Below, piece after piece: positions 1-7,881 of a stretch of DNA of 53,889 nt. Numbering within the stretch: position 1 is the stretch's first letter; the number at the start of each line of letters is the position of its first letter. Below the pieces are notes generated by a model, which was not told the origin of the DNA, did no database searches, and was given only the letters and a program-made list of their open reading frames with translations. The translations under genes were made by a program, and so were the position numbers. This DNA is from Alphaproteobacteria bacterium (GTDB lineage Bacteria; Pseudomonadota; Alphaproteobacteria; DSM-16000; Inquilinaceae), in the NCBI GenBank assembly GCA_028284045.1, contig JANQSN010000004.1:1-53889 (forward strand), read 5' to 3'.

Positions 1-147
1 CGCCAGGACCGTCCCATGCATCTGGAAGAAGACGATCGTGTCTTCCGAACTGGGATGCGGCTGCCAACCGAGCCTTTCATAGAACCGGCGTGACCGCGCG
101 AGGTCGGCCACCCCAAGGGTGATCAGCGTGACTCGTTGTGGGTTCAT
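1..147 (-). CDS. VOC/glyoxalase-family protein, N-terminal part (cut by window edge)
   Basis: The minus strand reads from an ATG at 147 to the window edge, giving 49 residues without a stop. The start MNPQRVTLITLGVADLARSR followed by RFYERLGW is the typical first beta-alpha unit of vicinal-oxygen-chelate (glyoxalase/bleomycin resistance/dioxygenase) proteins, where 'GVxDLxRSxxFYxxLGW' recurs. The metal-binding and catalytic residues lie outside the window, so the substrate cannot be stated. It is the last ordinary-looking gene before the accessory region. Confidence 0.8.
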   Translation of the reverse strand, partial: MNPQRVTLITLGVADLARSRRFYERLGWQPHPSSEDTIVFFQMHGTVLA

Positions 148-168
148 GGCGCGTCCGGGGTATTGGCA

Positions 169-375
169 TCAACCGCTGTGGCCCGCATGAGACCTCTTGG
201 CGACCATCGCCGCAGCAATGTCGTGCCCTTGAGGCATGTGGCAGATCCCGACATAACGGTCGTAGGTCGTTTGCCCATTCAACTCGCATCGCAGCCGGCT
301 ACCAGCCACATCAACGATTTGATGCACGGCGTCGGCGCGATCGCCGCTTCTAGTGACGCGTTCTCGCCGGGGTGG
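169..375 (-). pseudogene. C-terminal fragment resembling a thermonuclease (SNase-like) protein
   Basis: This open stretch on the minus strand has no good start codon and follows a TGA at 376-378. It contains RLRCELNGQTTYDRYVGICH followed by an acidic-to-hydrophobic run DIAAAMVAK. SNase-like secreted nucleases of alphaproteobacteria have a similar 'xVRCExxGxxTYDRxVGxCxxxGxDIxAAxVAxG' segment in their C-terminal half. Here it stops abruptly after about 15 further residues, and its own N-terminal half is missing. A plausible N-terminal half lies on the same strand at 2798-3043. Family assignment is from motif memory only. Confidence 0.42.
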
Positions 376-693
376 TCAATCGGCAACGTCGTTGCGCGGA
401 AGACCCCGAAGTCAGACATGATCGTTCAAATACGACCAAAGGGTAAGGAGGAGGGACGGCCTCTGATCTACTCTCGTTGACGTGGTTGGCGGGGCGCGGG
501 CAACGTAGTCAGCACACGTTCCGCTGCTCCGGCGTGCCTCTAACGGGCGGTTGCCGTTGGAGCGAAAAGTGTCCCAACTTGTCAGTCCTTGCGCACACAC
601 CGCCGCAGTCGCCGGTGCTGCTGTGGTCAGCCGCACGTACAAGCTAACTGCCGGAAAGCTCGCCGAAAGAATTGAGCGGGGATACAGCGCGTC
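376..693. other. Intergenic stretch with no recognised gene
   Basis: Short open frames exist on both strands but none has a convincing ribosome-binding site, family motif or codon pattern. The last bases (about 675-693) carry a purine-rich GAGCGGGGA about ten bases before the ATG of the protease gene at 694, which probably serves as its Shine-Dalgarno sequence. The stretch may contain debris from the insertion events that built the neighbouring island. Confidence 0.5.
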
Positions 694-2688
694 ATGGCTT
701 GGAGATTGGTTGCGCTTGTCGACATCGTAGTCGTATTTCTCCTAAGCGCCAACGCTTACTGCCACAGTATACAGACCGATATCCATCCAGCAGATCCAAG
801 ATTTTCTATCACGAGGCATGAATATACTGGATCTGTGCTGCTTAATGGACAAACAGTATGGCAACGATCAGCGATTCACGGCCCATATTTTGACGAAGAA
901 TATTTCCAAATCTCGGGGATAACAGTAGTTGTGTTTAGCTTTAGCATCGGGAACAGTTACAGTGGGCGAGAAATGGTGGTTGTTGATCGACAAGAGAACA
1001 TTTCTATCTATAATATAGGCCACACTAGTAATATTATCCAGATTGGACATCATTTAATAATAGAAAAGCCTCGCGGATTAGGATCGGAGGGTAGTCTATT
1101 TTTGTTTGACGGAAACAATATTATTACGTTACCGTCTTTGCCTGCAATAGATTATCGCACGGTGGATTATATTAGGGAGCTACAAACGAGATTGTTGGAC
1201 CAGGAATTTGATCCAGGCCCGATTGATGGAATACTAGGGCCCATGACGCAACGCGCGATGTTAGAATTTGTCGAACATTCTACTGGATCTCCGTCTTGCC
1301 CAAGGGCTGGGTGTATCTATCTTGCGGCTCGTGAACTAGGGATGCAGGAGATGAATTGGCGGATTGGAGATGGAGTTCAGACTTTCCTAATGCCCGATGA
1401 TCCACCATGGCCTTACTCTCTGTACAAGGCAGATGTTAGATTTCAGGGTATCCCGGCGCCGATCGTTTTGGACAGATTGAGCAACTATGAGATTGAGAGG
1501 ATCGAGCGCAATTGGTCCACTCTCCGATTTTCTGCGTTGGACATCAATTTCGGCGGCCACTTTGTCCTCAAAACTGTTGGCTTGGGTACAGGTGTTGCCG
1601 GAGCGGTGTTGGTCGACACGCTCTCAGGAATTGCTCATCCTGGTCCAGTTGGTGGATGCCCTGCTCCATCCTCCCCTGATGACCGCGAAATCCGAACCAT
1701 GCCTGGCATCGAAGCGAATGGTGCGGAGAATTCTGGATGGTTCTACTCCCATCCTGAAAGCAGGCTTATGGCTGTTCTAACTTGTGATACAGGATCATTG
1801 CAATGGTTAGTAAGATACTTTATCTGGGAAGATGGTGGTTTTGTTGAACTGGCCAGTGCTCCAATAGGACAACCACATCTCGTGGATCTCGGGCCAGGGA
1901 ACGCGGATGGTCCGGTAATACCCGGGGTTGTCGAAGAACCTGATGTCGCGACCTTGCCTGAGAACGAAGAGGACTCTGGAGACAGAGAACAAGATGGTGG
2001 CGATCTACCCCAGCAACAGATGCCATCGATTGCCAGTCTGCCTGAAGATATCGAACCTCAAAGCACCGGTAGCGGCGTATTCATCAACGAGCAAGGATTT
2101 CTCGTAACAGCGGCGCATGTCGTTGATGATTGCAGCGTTATTCTCATCAATGGGGCTGGCTTGCCTAGCGCGTCCCCAGTTAGCATCCTGACAGTGGATC
2201 AGGAGATGGATCTCGCCGTGCTGAGGAGCGATTTGAATGGTGTGGGCTACTCGAGTATCCGATCTGGAGGAACAATAAGATTAGGAGAAGATGTTATCGC
2301 AGCAGGCTTTCCACTATCTGGTATTCTCGCCCCGAGTATGAACGTTACAACCGGCATTATTAGTTCTGTAGCTGGCGTTGGAGGCGATCGGCAGATGCTA
2401 CAGGTCACTGCTCCATTGCAGCCAGGCAATAGTGGCGGCCCGTTGTTAGATCGATCAGGAAATCTTATTGGGATCGTTGTGGCAAAACTGGATTGGATCA
2501 ACATCGCGAGCGAAATAGGCGATATTCCGGAGAACGTGAATTTTGCTGTCAAATCACAGTTGGTGGAGGCTTTGCTTGTGACAGAGGGCATCGATTACAC
2601 GGAGACTCCTCTTGGTGAGCCCCTCGCCACTACTGAAATCGCCGAAATAGCAGAGGAAATTACGTTGAGGGTGGAATGTTGGAATTAG
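694..2688 (+). CDS. Exported HtrA-like serine protease with internal peptidoglycan-binding-like module (664 aa)
   Basis: A hydrophobic N-terminus (about residues 4-22) looks like a signal peptide. Residues 155-195 resemble a PG_binding_1 repeat (PIDGILGPMTQRAML). Residues about 240-395 form a separate region (DINFGGHFVLKTVG...) I cannot name with confidence. An acidic, proline-rich linker (about 404-455) leads into a C-terminal trypsin-like domain with a complete triad: His475 in TAAHVV, Asp506 in MDLAVL and Ser580 in PGNSGGPLL. The PGNSGGP signature is that of DegP/HtrA-type proteases, but no PDZ domain follows. The gene is clearly richer in A and T than the chromosome to its right, suggesting transfer. 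It converges on the second protease gene at 3812-5740 across an IS630 remnant. Secreted or periplasmic action is inferred; the target is unknown. Confidence 0.85.
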   Translation: MAWRLVALVDIVVVFLLSANAYCHSIQTDIHPADPRFSITRHEYTGSVLLNGQTVWQRSAIHGPYFDEEYFQISGITVVVFSFSIGNSYSGREMVVVDRQENISIYNIGHTSNIIQIGHHLIIEKPRGLGSEGSLFLFDGNNIITLPSLPAIDYRTVDYIRELQTRLLDQEFDPGPIDGILGPMTQRAMLEFVEHSTGSPSCPRAGCIYLAARELGMQEMNWRIGDGVQTFLMPDDPPWPYSLYKADVRFQGIPAPIVLDRLSNYEIERIERNWSTLRFSALDINFGGHFVLKTVGLGTGVAGAVLVDTLSGIAHPGPVGGCPAPSSPDDREIRTMPGIEANGAENSGWFYSHPESRLMAVLTCDTGSLQWLVRYFIWEDGGFVELASAPIGQPHLVDLGPGNADGPVIPGVVEEPDVATLPENEEDSGDREQDGGDLPQQQMPSIASLPEDIEPQSTGSGVFINEQGFLVTAAHVVDDCSVILINGAGLPSASPVSILTVDQEMDLAVLRSDLNGVGYSSIRSGGTIRLGEDVIAAGFPLSGILAPSMNVTTGIISSVAGVGGDRQMLQVTAPLQPGNSGGPLLDRSGNLIGIVVAKLDWINIASEIGDIPENVNFAVKSQLVEALLVTEGIDYTETPLGEPLATTEIAEIAEEITLRVECWN

Positions 2689-2797
2689 CTCCGTTGGAAG
2701 ATAGCACTGATCATCTTTACCTGCGGGTGTACGGCCGCAGTTGCCGGGTCATTCTAGGGACTATTCGCTTTGAGGGTGGCTAGGCTCACGAACCGGG

Positions 2798-3043
2798 CTA
2801 GCATCTGCCCGCGTCGTCGCCGGTCTCGCCCATGCAATGATCGCATCTCCGTCGCCGAACCCGCCATCTTCGGTGCAGCATCCCGTCCGGCCGGATCGGC
2901 ACGCCGTTTTCTTCGATGGTGCCGCCGTCACGGATGGGCGTGACGCGGCCTTCAGTGGTTTCCGCGAAGGCGTTGCCAGCCAGGAAAATCAGCAGGCGGA
3001 TTGTGAGGATATAGCTGACGGAGCCTAGTAGTACTAGCGGCAA
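2798..3043 (-). pseudogene. N-terminal fragment resembling a secreted thermonuclease (SNase-like) protein
   Basis: The reading from ATG at 3043 starts with a good signal peptide (hydrophobic core ending in GNAFA) followed by VTPIRDGGTIEENGVPIRPD. This closely parallels the SNase family opening 'V..V.DGDTIEV.G.RIRL.GIDAPE'. After PDG the frame degenerates. Shifting by one frame gives GRDAAPKMAG, which could be the decayed GIDAPE segment. The family's first catalytic Asp is preserved in DGGT or lost from DGDT depending on alignment. The remainder is missing, and a candidate C-terminal half sits at 169-375 on the same strand. The call rests on motif resemblance and could be wrong. Confidence 0.45.
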
Positions 3044-3112
3044 CAGGTTCTGATTCCGGGATATTCACTTTCTGTTCTGGAACCGATTCAAGGCTACCGA
3101 AAGAGGTTCGCC

Positions 3113-3773
3113 ATGCCGACCATTCAGCTCCGAGATGACTATGACGCCGCCGAGCTTGGCCGGCTGGCCAAGCGAAGCCGGAACAACCGTCAGATCCGGC
3201 GCCTGCTGGCAGTGGCTGTCATCTATGGCAGCATGAGTCAGACTGATGCCGCACAGATCGGCGGCATGGATCGCCAGACGCTTCGGAACTGGGCGCATCG
3301 CTTCAACACAGGAGGCCCTGACGGTTTGACCGATCGCCCACGCGTGCGGCCGACCAGCGCTACGAGAACGCCTACCTGTTCGGGGCGATCTGCCCGAGGC
3401 GCAGCAATGGCCCCACCCTCATGCTGCCCCGAGCCAACATCCCGATAATACGGCTTCACCTTGAGGATATCAGCCGCACCGTCGCCGCCAAGGCCCACGC
3501 CGTCGTCGTGGGCGACCGCGCCGGCTGGCACAGGACCGACAAGCTGAGGTTCCCAAGAACCTCACGATCATCCTGCCGCCGTCTCGGTCGCCGGAGCTGA
3601 GCCCGGTCGAAAACGTTTGGCAGTACCTGCGCCAGACCTAGCTCTCGAACCGCGTCCTCGAGGCCTGCGACGCCATCCGCGATGCCGGATGCGATGCCTG
3701 GACCAGGCCCACCGCCCAGCCCGAAACCATCATGGCCATCGGCACATGTAACTGGGCACACGTAGGTCAGTAG
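3113..3773 (+). pseudogene. IS630-family transposase, decayed
   Basis: The 5' part encodes about 85 residues of the N-terminal HTH region of IS630-family transposases (DYDAAELGRLAKRSRNNRQ, then TDAAQIGGMDRQTLRNWAHR). In another frame from about 3355 comes the catalytic region: QRYENAYLFGAICP, AHAVVVGDRAGWH with the second catalytic Asp context, then after a one-base shift ILPPSRSPELSPVENVWQYL with the third acidic residue (Glu in PVENVWQ). An in-frame stop follows, then the C-terminal MAIGTCNWAHV. The middle, including the first Asp segment, is deleted. At least two frame changes and one stop make it non-functional. Short AGCGGC-containing sequences near 3030 and 3785 could be worn terminal repeats. 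Confidence 0.85.
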
Positions 3774-3811
3774 TTACCGCCGCTGGCATTACTTCTATAT
3801 TTTATCGAATA

Positions 3812-5740
3812 CTACTCTGGACAACCACCTTCTATCCACTGAAGCAACGCGTTGCGAGACATTGGGCCGAATCTGCCGTCAATTGCTCCACGATAGTATC
3901 CCACAGCACGCAGAAACTCCTGCCAGCCATAGGGGTTTTGAGAATGTGATATATAGTCAATATAAGCCGCAAAAGAACCCGCGACATCTCCAACAGCACA
4001 TTTCGCCATGCCAATATGCCGCCAATCATCTTCTGAGTAACGGAGGCTCAATGCTTCGTAGAAGTCGTCAATTGCTCTCTGATGTTGACCGATATTATAG
4101 TAACTTAAACCTCTGTTATTGTAGGCAGCAGCGAAATTCCGATCAATTGTGATCGCACGACTATACTCTTCAATAGCTCTTTCGAATTGCCCGAGGCCAT
4201 CGTAGGCCATCCCACGACCATTATGACCTCTAACATTGTTAGGATCAATCAAGATGACTTGGTCAAAGTCTTCTAGGGCCGCGCCATATTGATCAATATT
4301 GATAAGAGAAATTCCTCGTTCGTAGTAAGCGTCTACGGTATTTGGGTTGATAGCAATAGCTTGATTATAATTGGATATAGCTCTATCGTGCTGCCCAAAT
4401 ATCTCATAAATGATACCACGGCTGACATAGATCATAGCATAATTTGGATCGAGGCGGATCGCTTCGTTAAAATCTTGAATTCCTTGTTCATATTGCCATG
4501 CCGAGCTGTACGTCAACCCACGGTAATAATATGCAGCAGCTATATCTGGATCAAGGCGGATCGCTTGGTCATAATTCCCGATCGCATCGTCAATTGGGAT
4601 CACAACAAGTTCGTCGAAAGGATCGTCGATCGCCATTCCGCGGCCCACATAAGCCATCGCATTACCTGGATTGAGGTGAATCGCCTCGTCGAAATCTTCG
4701 ATTGCCTGATCACGCTGGCCTATCCCAACAAGAGCGACGCCACGGTTGTAGAATGCCCAAGAGAGATTGGATCTATCCAGCCCGCCGCTCTGAATGACCG
4801 AAGTACAGGCGTCAATACGCAGCTGCGCGTTCTGCGCTCCCTCACAGCTCTCGAACAGAGCTGACGGCTCCGGACCCGGGACGGTCGAAGGCTCTCCCAA
4901 TGGACTCAGGGTCGGGTCCGCTGGGTGCAAAAGCGAACTCAAGAGCCGGCTACTAGCGAAGATCTGCGTCAATCGGATGGCTGCGTTGACACCCTGTGCA
5001 TCTAGGAGCCCCTGACCTGCGTAATGCAGGCCGATCATCACACCATCATCGTCCGAGAACACCGGGGAGCCCGAACTGCCTGGAAGCGTATCGCAGGTGT
5101 GAAGGATGTCGTTCCCGGCAATGGCATGAGGAGACCCTGCGCGGCATGCTCGCCGGGTGACATGCATCGGCTTCCCAGCCGGATGCTGGATCACGAGGAG
5201 CGCATCGCCAGCTTGAGGATCTCGCGGACTTAGTGTAGCTACCCCCCATGTGGTTGACGGGTCGCCCTGAACCATCAGAATGGCGTAGTCGAGAGCTTCA
5301 TCAGCTTCAACAGGTTCAGGATCAACGATGTACCGTCGGGCACCTGAAGTGTCTTCTGAGTTTAGGTAACCGAATACCACGGACGCCGATGTGGCAGGCC
5401 CGAAATCACTGTCTGGAGCAACGCAGTGATGGTTAGTTATTAGATATTTTTCAGATACCAATACAGTCGTGCAGATACCAAGACCTCCATCACCATAAAG
5501 GACATCAAGCCGACCTACTGGCCGCCCAAGCTGCCTGAGCCGGCTATTCGCGCTGTATTCAGACAGTGGCTCGAAATTCTCTATGCCAACGAGAGCATTA
5601 TCTAGAAAAAGCAAGCTCTCCGGCAGGCGAAGATTAAACTGACCATATTGTTCCGAACTGAAAAATATATCGTCGGCGAACAGCTGAGATGAAGCACCGA
5701 GGAAGGCGCCGATGGCTATGAAGCAAGATCTTGGCCTCAT
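3812..5740 (-). CDS. Exported trypsin-like serine protease with TPR array and C-terminal peptidoglycan-binding-like module (642 aa)
   Basis: A signal peptide (about residues 1-22, ending QLFA) precedes a trypsin-like domain (about 60-265) with His105 in TNHHC, Asp151 in LDYAIL and Ser223 in GSSGSPVF. Cysteines around the His and Ser loops could form disulfides. A linker leads to about seven TPR units (about 322-570; the pattern AIxDFxEAIxLxPxx recurs every 34 residues), then a C-terminal PG_binding_1-like stretch (about 604-637, AIDGRFGPMSRNALL). The ATG at 5740 is preceded by GAGAAGGGTGAG at Shine-Dalgarno distance. Like its convergent partner at 694-2688, the gene is AT-rich and joins a protease to the same type of IDGxxGPM repeat, in a different order. 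TPRs suggest protein docking; substrates are unknown. Confidence 0.87.
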   Translation of the reverse strand: MRPRSCFIAIGAFLGASSQLFADDIFFSSEQYGQFNLRLPESLLFLDNALVGIENFEPLSEYSANSRLRQLGRPVGRLDVLYGDGGLGICTTVLVSEKYLITNHHCVAPDSDFGPATSASVVFGYLNSEDTSGARRYIVDPEPVEADEALDYAILMVQGDPSTTWGVATLSPRDPQAGDALLVIQHPAGKPMHVTRRACRAGSPHAIAGNDILHTCDTLPGSSGSPVFSDDDGVMIGLHYAGQGLLDAQGVNAAIRLTQIFASSRLLSSLLHPADPTLSPLGEPSTVPGPEPSALFESCEGAQNAQLRIDACTSVIQSGGLDRSNLSWAFYNRGVALVGIGQRDQAIEDFDEAIHLNPGNAMAYVGRGMAIDDPFDELVVIPIDDAIGNYDQAIRLDPDIAAAYYYRGLTYSSAWQYEQGIQDFNEAIRLDPNYAMIYVSRGIIYEIFGQHDRAISNYNQAIAINPNTVDAYYERGISLINIDQYGAALEDFDQVILIDPNNVRGHNGRGMAYDGLGQFERAIEEYSRAITIDRNFAAAYNNRGLSYYNIGQHQRAIDDFYEALSLRYSEDDWRHIGMAKCAVGDVAGSFAAYIDYISHSQNPYGWQEFLRAVGYYRGAIDGRFGPMSRNALLQWIEGGCPE

Positions 5741-5864
5741 TATCTGCTCACCCTTCTCAGGTAAGAAAGCCCAGCATCACGGTGATCTGGAAAGTTGGAG
5801 TTCCCCCGGTTTCGTATATAGCCAGGTGCTTTCGGGTTTTAGGCGGTCTTGGGCGACCTTTTTC

Positions 5865-6245
5865 TTAGTTGATGGGTGACAGGTAGCCCAGGACCGAATG
5901 GTGCCGGCCGGGGTTGTACCAGCCTTCGATCAACTGGAATACGGCCATGCGGGCCTCTGCGAGCCGGGCGCACCCGTTCATCACGCAGGGTGGCGCGACG
6001 GCCCTTGCGTCGGCTCACGCCGGCGAGACCTTCGGCTTTCATCAGACGTTCCACCCGTTTGCGGCCAACACGGGTGCCTTGATCGGCCACTCGGCATGGA
6101 TGCGCGGCGCGCCATAGGTCTCCCTGGAAGCCTTGTGGACGGCCCGGATGCGGGCTGTCAGCGCTTCATCGCTGCAGGAGCGGGCACTGGGTGCGCGCGC
6201 ACGCCAAGCACAGTAGCCGGATGGGCATCGCCGCACGCTAGCAAC
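5865..6245 (-). pseudogene. IS3-family transposase (orfB) remnant with deleted core
   Basis: On the minus strand the first part reads GYCAWRARAPSARSCSDEAL, then ASRETYGAPRIHAEW, the N-terminal HTH_21-type region of IS3-family OrfB. After a frame change it continues GTRVGRKRVERLMKAEGLAG. The frame then jumps directly (around 5968) to EARMAVFQLIEGWYNPGRHH and SVLGYLSPIN, the extreme C-terminus, ending at a TAA where a Tyr codon is usual. The whole DDE integrase core is missing, so the gene is dead. Its truncated 5' end abuts the left end of the IS481-family element, which suggests that element landed in or beside it. Confidence 0.85.
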
Positions 6246-6296
6246 TGACCGACCTGAGAGATGGGTGACGTTTCGTACCGGACACATGGGTAACAC
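6246..6296 (+). repeat. Left terminal inverted repeat of the IS481-family element
   Basis: Contains GAGAGATGGGTGACG (6256-6270), a TCGTACC core (6273-6279) and ACATGGGTAACAC (6284-6296). It mirrors the right end at 7488-7540 with about three quarters identity. The repeated ATGGGTRAC motif within one end may be a pair of transposase binding sites (inference). Confidence 0.8.
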
Positions 6297-6321
6297 TTTT
6301 CGCTTTCGGGCGGAGGTGTTG

Positions 6322-7506
6322 ATGCCGTGGAGAGAGTGTTCGGTCATGGAAGAGCGCCTGCGGTTCGTCGCCCGCATCTTGGATGGCGAAGGGATGAGCG
6401 AAGTTTGCCGGTCTTTCGGGATATTCCGAAAGACCGGCTACAAAATCTTCAATCGGTACAAGGAGTTGGGTCTGGAGGCCTTGTGCGACCGGTCGCGCCG
6501 GCCGGTCCGCTACGCCAACCAGCTGCCGGTCCAGGTGGAACGGCTGATCGTCGCCTGCAAGCGCGAGAAACCCCATTGGGGAGCCAGGAAGATCCGAGAA
6601 CGCCTGGTGCGCCAGCTGGCCGGCGATGTCCGTATCCCGGCCAAGAGCACCGTGCACGCCGTGCTCGACCGGCACGGCCTGGTCAAGCAGGCGCGGATCC
6701 GGCGCAACAAGGCATCTGCCACCGCGCTGTCGGACGGACGCAACCCGAACGACCTCTGGTGCACCGATTTCAAGGGCGAGTTCCGGCTCGGCAATGGCCG
6801 CTATTGTCACCCTCTGACCGTCACCGACCATGCCTCGCGCTTCATCCTGGCCTGCGAAGCCCTGGAGACCACCAAAGAGGCCGCCGCCATACCGGTCTTC
6901 CTCAGGCTCTTCGAAGACCGTGGCCTACCGCACGCCATCCGCTCCGACAATGGCGTGCCCTTCGCCAGCCCCAACGGCCTCTACACCCTCTCCCGCCTGT
7001 CCGTCTGGTGGCTGCGCCTGGGTATCGCCATCGAGCGCATCAAACCCGGACACCCGCAGCAAAACGCCCGGCATGAGCGCATGCACCTCACCCTCAAGCG
7101 CCAAACCACCAAGCCTGCCGGCGCCAACACCCTGCAGCAGCAGGCCCGCTTCGACGGCTTCGTCAACGAATTCAATGAAGAAAGGCCTCACGAAGGCCTC
7201 GCCATGAAATGCCCCGCAGAGGTCTACCGACCCTCTGCCAAACCCTATCGAGGGCTGCCGGATCTCGAATACCCCTGCCACGACCGCGAGGTCCTGGTCA
7301 CCGCCTGCGGCCGCATCTGCATGCACCGCAAGAAGATCAACGTCTCAACCGTCCTGGCTGGTCAACGACTCGGCATCACAGAGGTCGATGACGGCATCTG
7401 GCTCGCCACCTTCATGCACTACGATCTCGGATATATCGACCTGGAACAGCGTACCCTACAAACCATCGACAACCCGTTCGGCTCGAGGTTGTCACCCATG
7501 TCTTAG
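6322..7506 (+). CDS. IS481-family transposase (394 aa)
   Basis: This is a DDE transposase that moves its own insertion sequence. The N-terminus (MPWRECSVMEERLRFVARIL, then GMSEVCRSFGIFRKTGYKIF) is a helix-turn-helix typical of the IS481 family. The integrase core shows the first Asp in NDLWCTDFKGEF, the second in HAIRSDNGVPF and the Glu in NARHERMHLTLK, followed by NEERPHEGL. I chose the ATG at 6322 because family members start MPWRECSVMEER; the upstream in-frame ATG at 6265 would lie inside the terminal repeat. No frameshift or stop interrupts the frame, so it may be active. Its stop lies inside the right terminal repeat. Confidence 0.93.
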   Translation: MPWRECSVMEERLRFVARILDGEGMSEVCRSFGIFRKTGYKIFNRYKELGLEALCDRSRRPVRYANQLPVQVERLIVACKREKPHWGARKIRERLVRQLAGDVRIPAKSTVHAVLDRHGLVKQARIRRNKASATALSDGRNPNDLWCTDFKGEFRLGNGRYCHPLTVTDHASRFILACEALETTKEAAAIPVFLRLFEDRGLPHAIRSDNGVPFASPNGLYTLSRLSVWWLRLGIAIERIKPGHPQQNARHERMHLTLKRQTTKPAGANTLQQQARFDGFVNEFNEERPHEGLAMKCPAEVYRPSAKPYRGLPDLEYPCHDREVLVTACGRICMHRKKINVSTVLAGQRLGITEVDDGIWLATFMHYDLGYIDLEQRTLQTIDNPFGSRLSPMS

Positions 7507-7540
7507 GTACGATCTGTCACCCATGTCTCCGGGTCGGACA
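7488..7540 (-). repeat. Right terminal inverted repeat of the IS481-family element
   Basis: Read on the minus strand it gives GGAGACATGGGTGACAGATC, then TCGTACC and AAGACATGGGTGACAAC, matching the left repeat at 6246-6296. The transposase stop codon (TAG, 7504-7506) falls within it. Confidence 0.8.
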
Positions 7541-7550
7541 CACGGGATGC

Positions 7551-7640
7551 TGGCGGATGGGGTGGGATTCGAACCCACGAGGCGCGCGAACGCCTGCCGG
7601 TTTTCAAGACCGGTGCCTTCAACCGCTCGGCCACCCATCC
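7551..7640 (-). tRNA. tRNA-Ser (anticodon UGA)
   Basis: The minus strand folds as a 90-nt cloverleaf. Acceptor GGATGGG (7634-7640) pairs with CCCATCC, followed by discriminator G and an encoded CCA (7551-7553). The anticodon loop CTTGAAA gives UGA, a long variable arm typical of serine tRNAs follows, and the T-loop is GGGTTCGAATCCC. Its 3' end faces the IS481-family element and the rest of the accessory region, so it is a likely historical integration anchor for mobile DNA. Confidence 0.96.
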
Positions 7641-7881
7641 GGTTCTACGTGAACGAGAGTCGGAGCGCAGGCGACGGCGAAGGCCACGGATGCGCACCCG
7701 CCCGTCACCCTACCGCCGGCAGCCTCCGCCGACCAGCGCGGCATCGCTGCCGTGCCCGCACGGGCGGTTGACCGGTGTCGGAACCGTATTCTCTAATGTA
7801 CGGTAAGCGGCAAGCTGATTGGGCGCAGCCGCGAGAGCCTGTAGCTCGCACTTCTGATGATCGATAGGGCCAAGAGCCACG
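7641..7881. other. Gap between tRNA-Ser and the bhmT-type leader, no gene seen
   Basis: There is no coding sequence I can support. A small stem GCGAG (7831-7835) with CTCGC (7845-7849) lies upstream of the larger leader hairpin. The region must contain the promoters of both the tRNA gene (minus) and the methyltransferase gene (plus), but no convincing -35/-10 pair could be picked. Confidence 0.5.

Larger units (their letters stand above)
6246..7540 (+). mobile_element. IS481-family insertion sequence, apparently complete (about 1.3 kb)
   Basis: A single transposase gene is bounded by long imperfect inverted repeats. The left end reads TGACCGACCTGAGAGATGGG and continues to about 6296. The complement of the right end reads TGTCCGACCCGGAGACATGG and continues inward to about 7488. 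The two ends match over roughly 50 bases with one gap, including a shared TCGTACC core and two copies of ATGGGTGAC or its variant ATGGGTAAC on each side. No clear target-site duplication is visible, so exact termini are uncertain by a few bases. The right end lies about ten bases from the tRNA-Ser 3' end. Confidence 0.85.

Noticed and set aside
136..480. A 114-codon plus-strand open frame near the left edge
   Set aside because: No motif or ribosome-binding site; the opposite strand carries the thermonuclease-like fragment and the VOC gene start.
694..5740. Prophage or toxin-antitoxin explanation for the AT-rich genes
   Set aside because: No phage structural, integrase or antitoxin-like genes accompany them; both proteins have signal peptides and protease domains.
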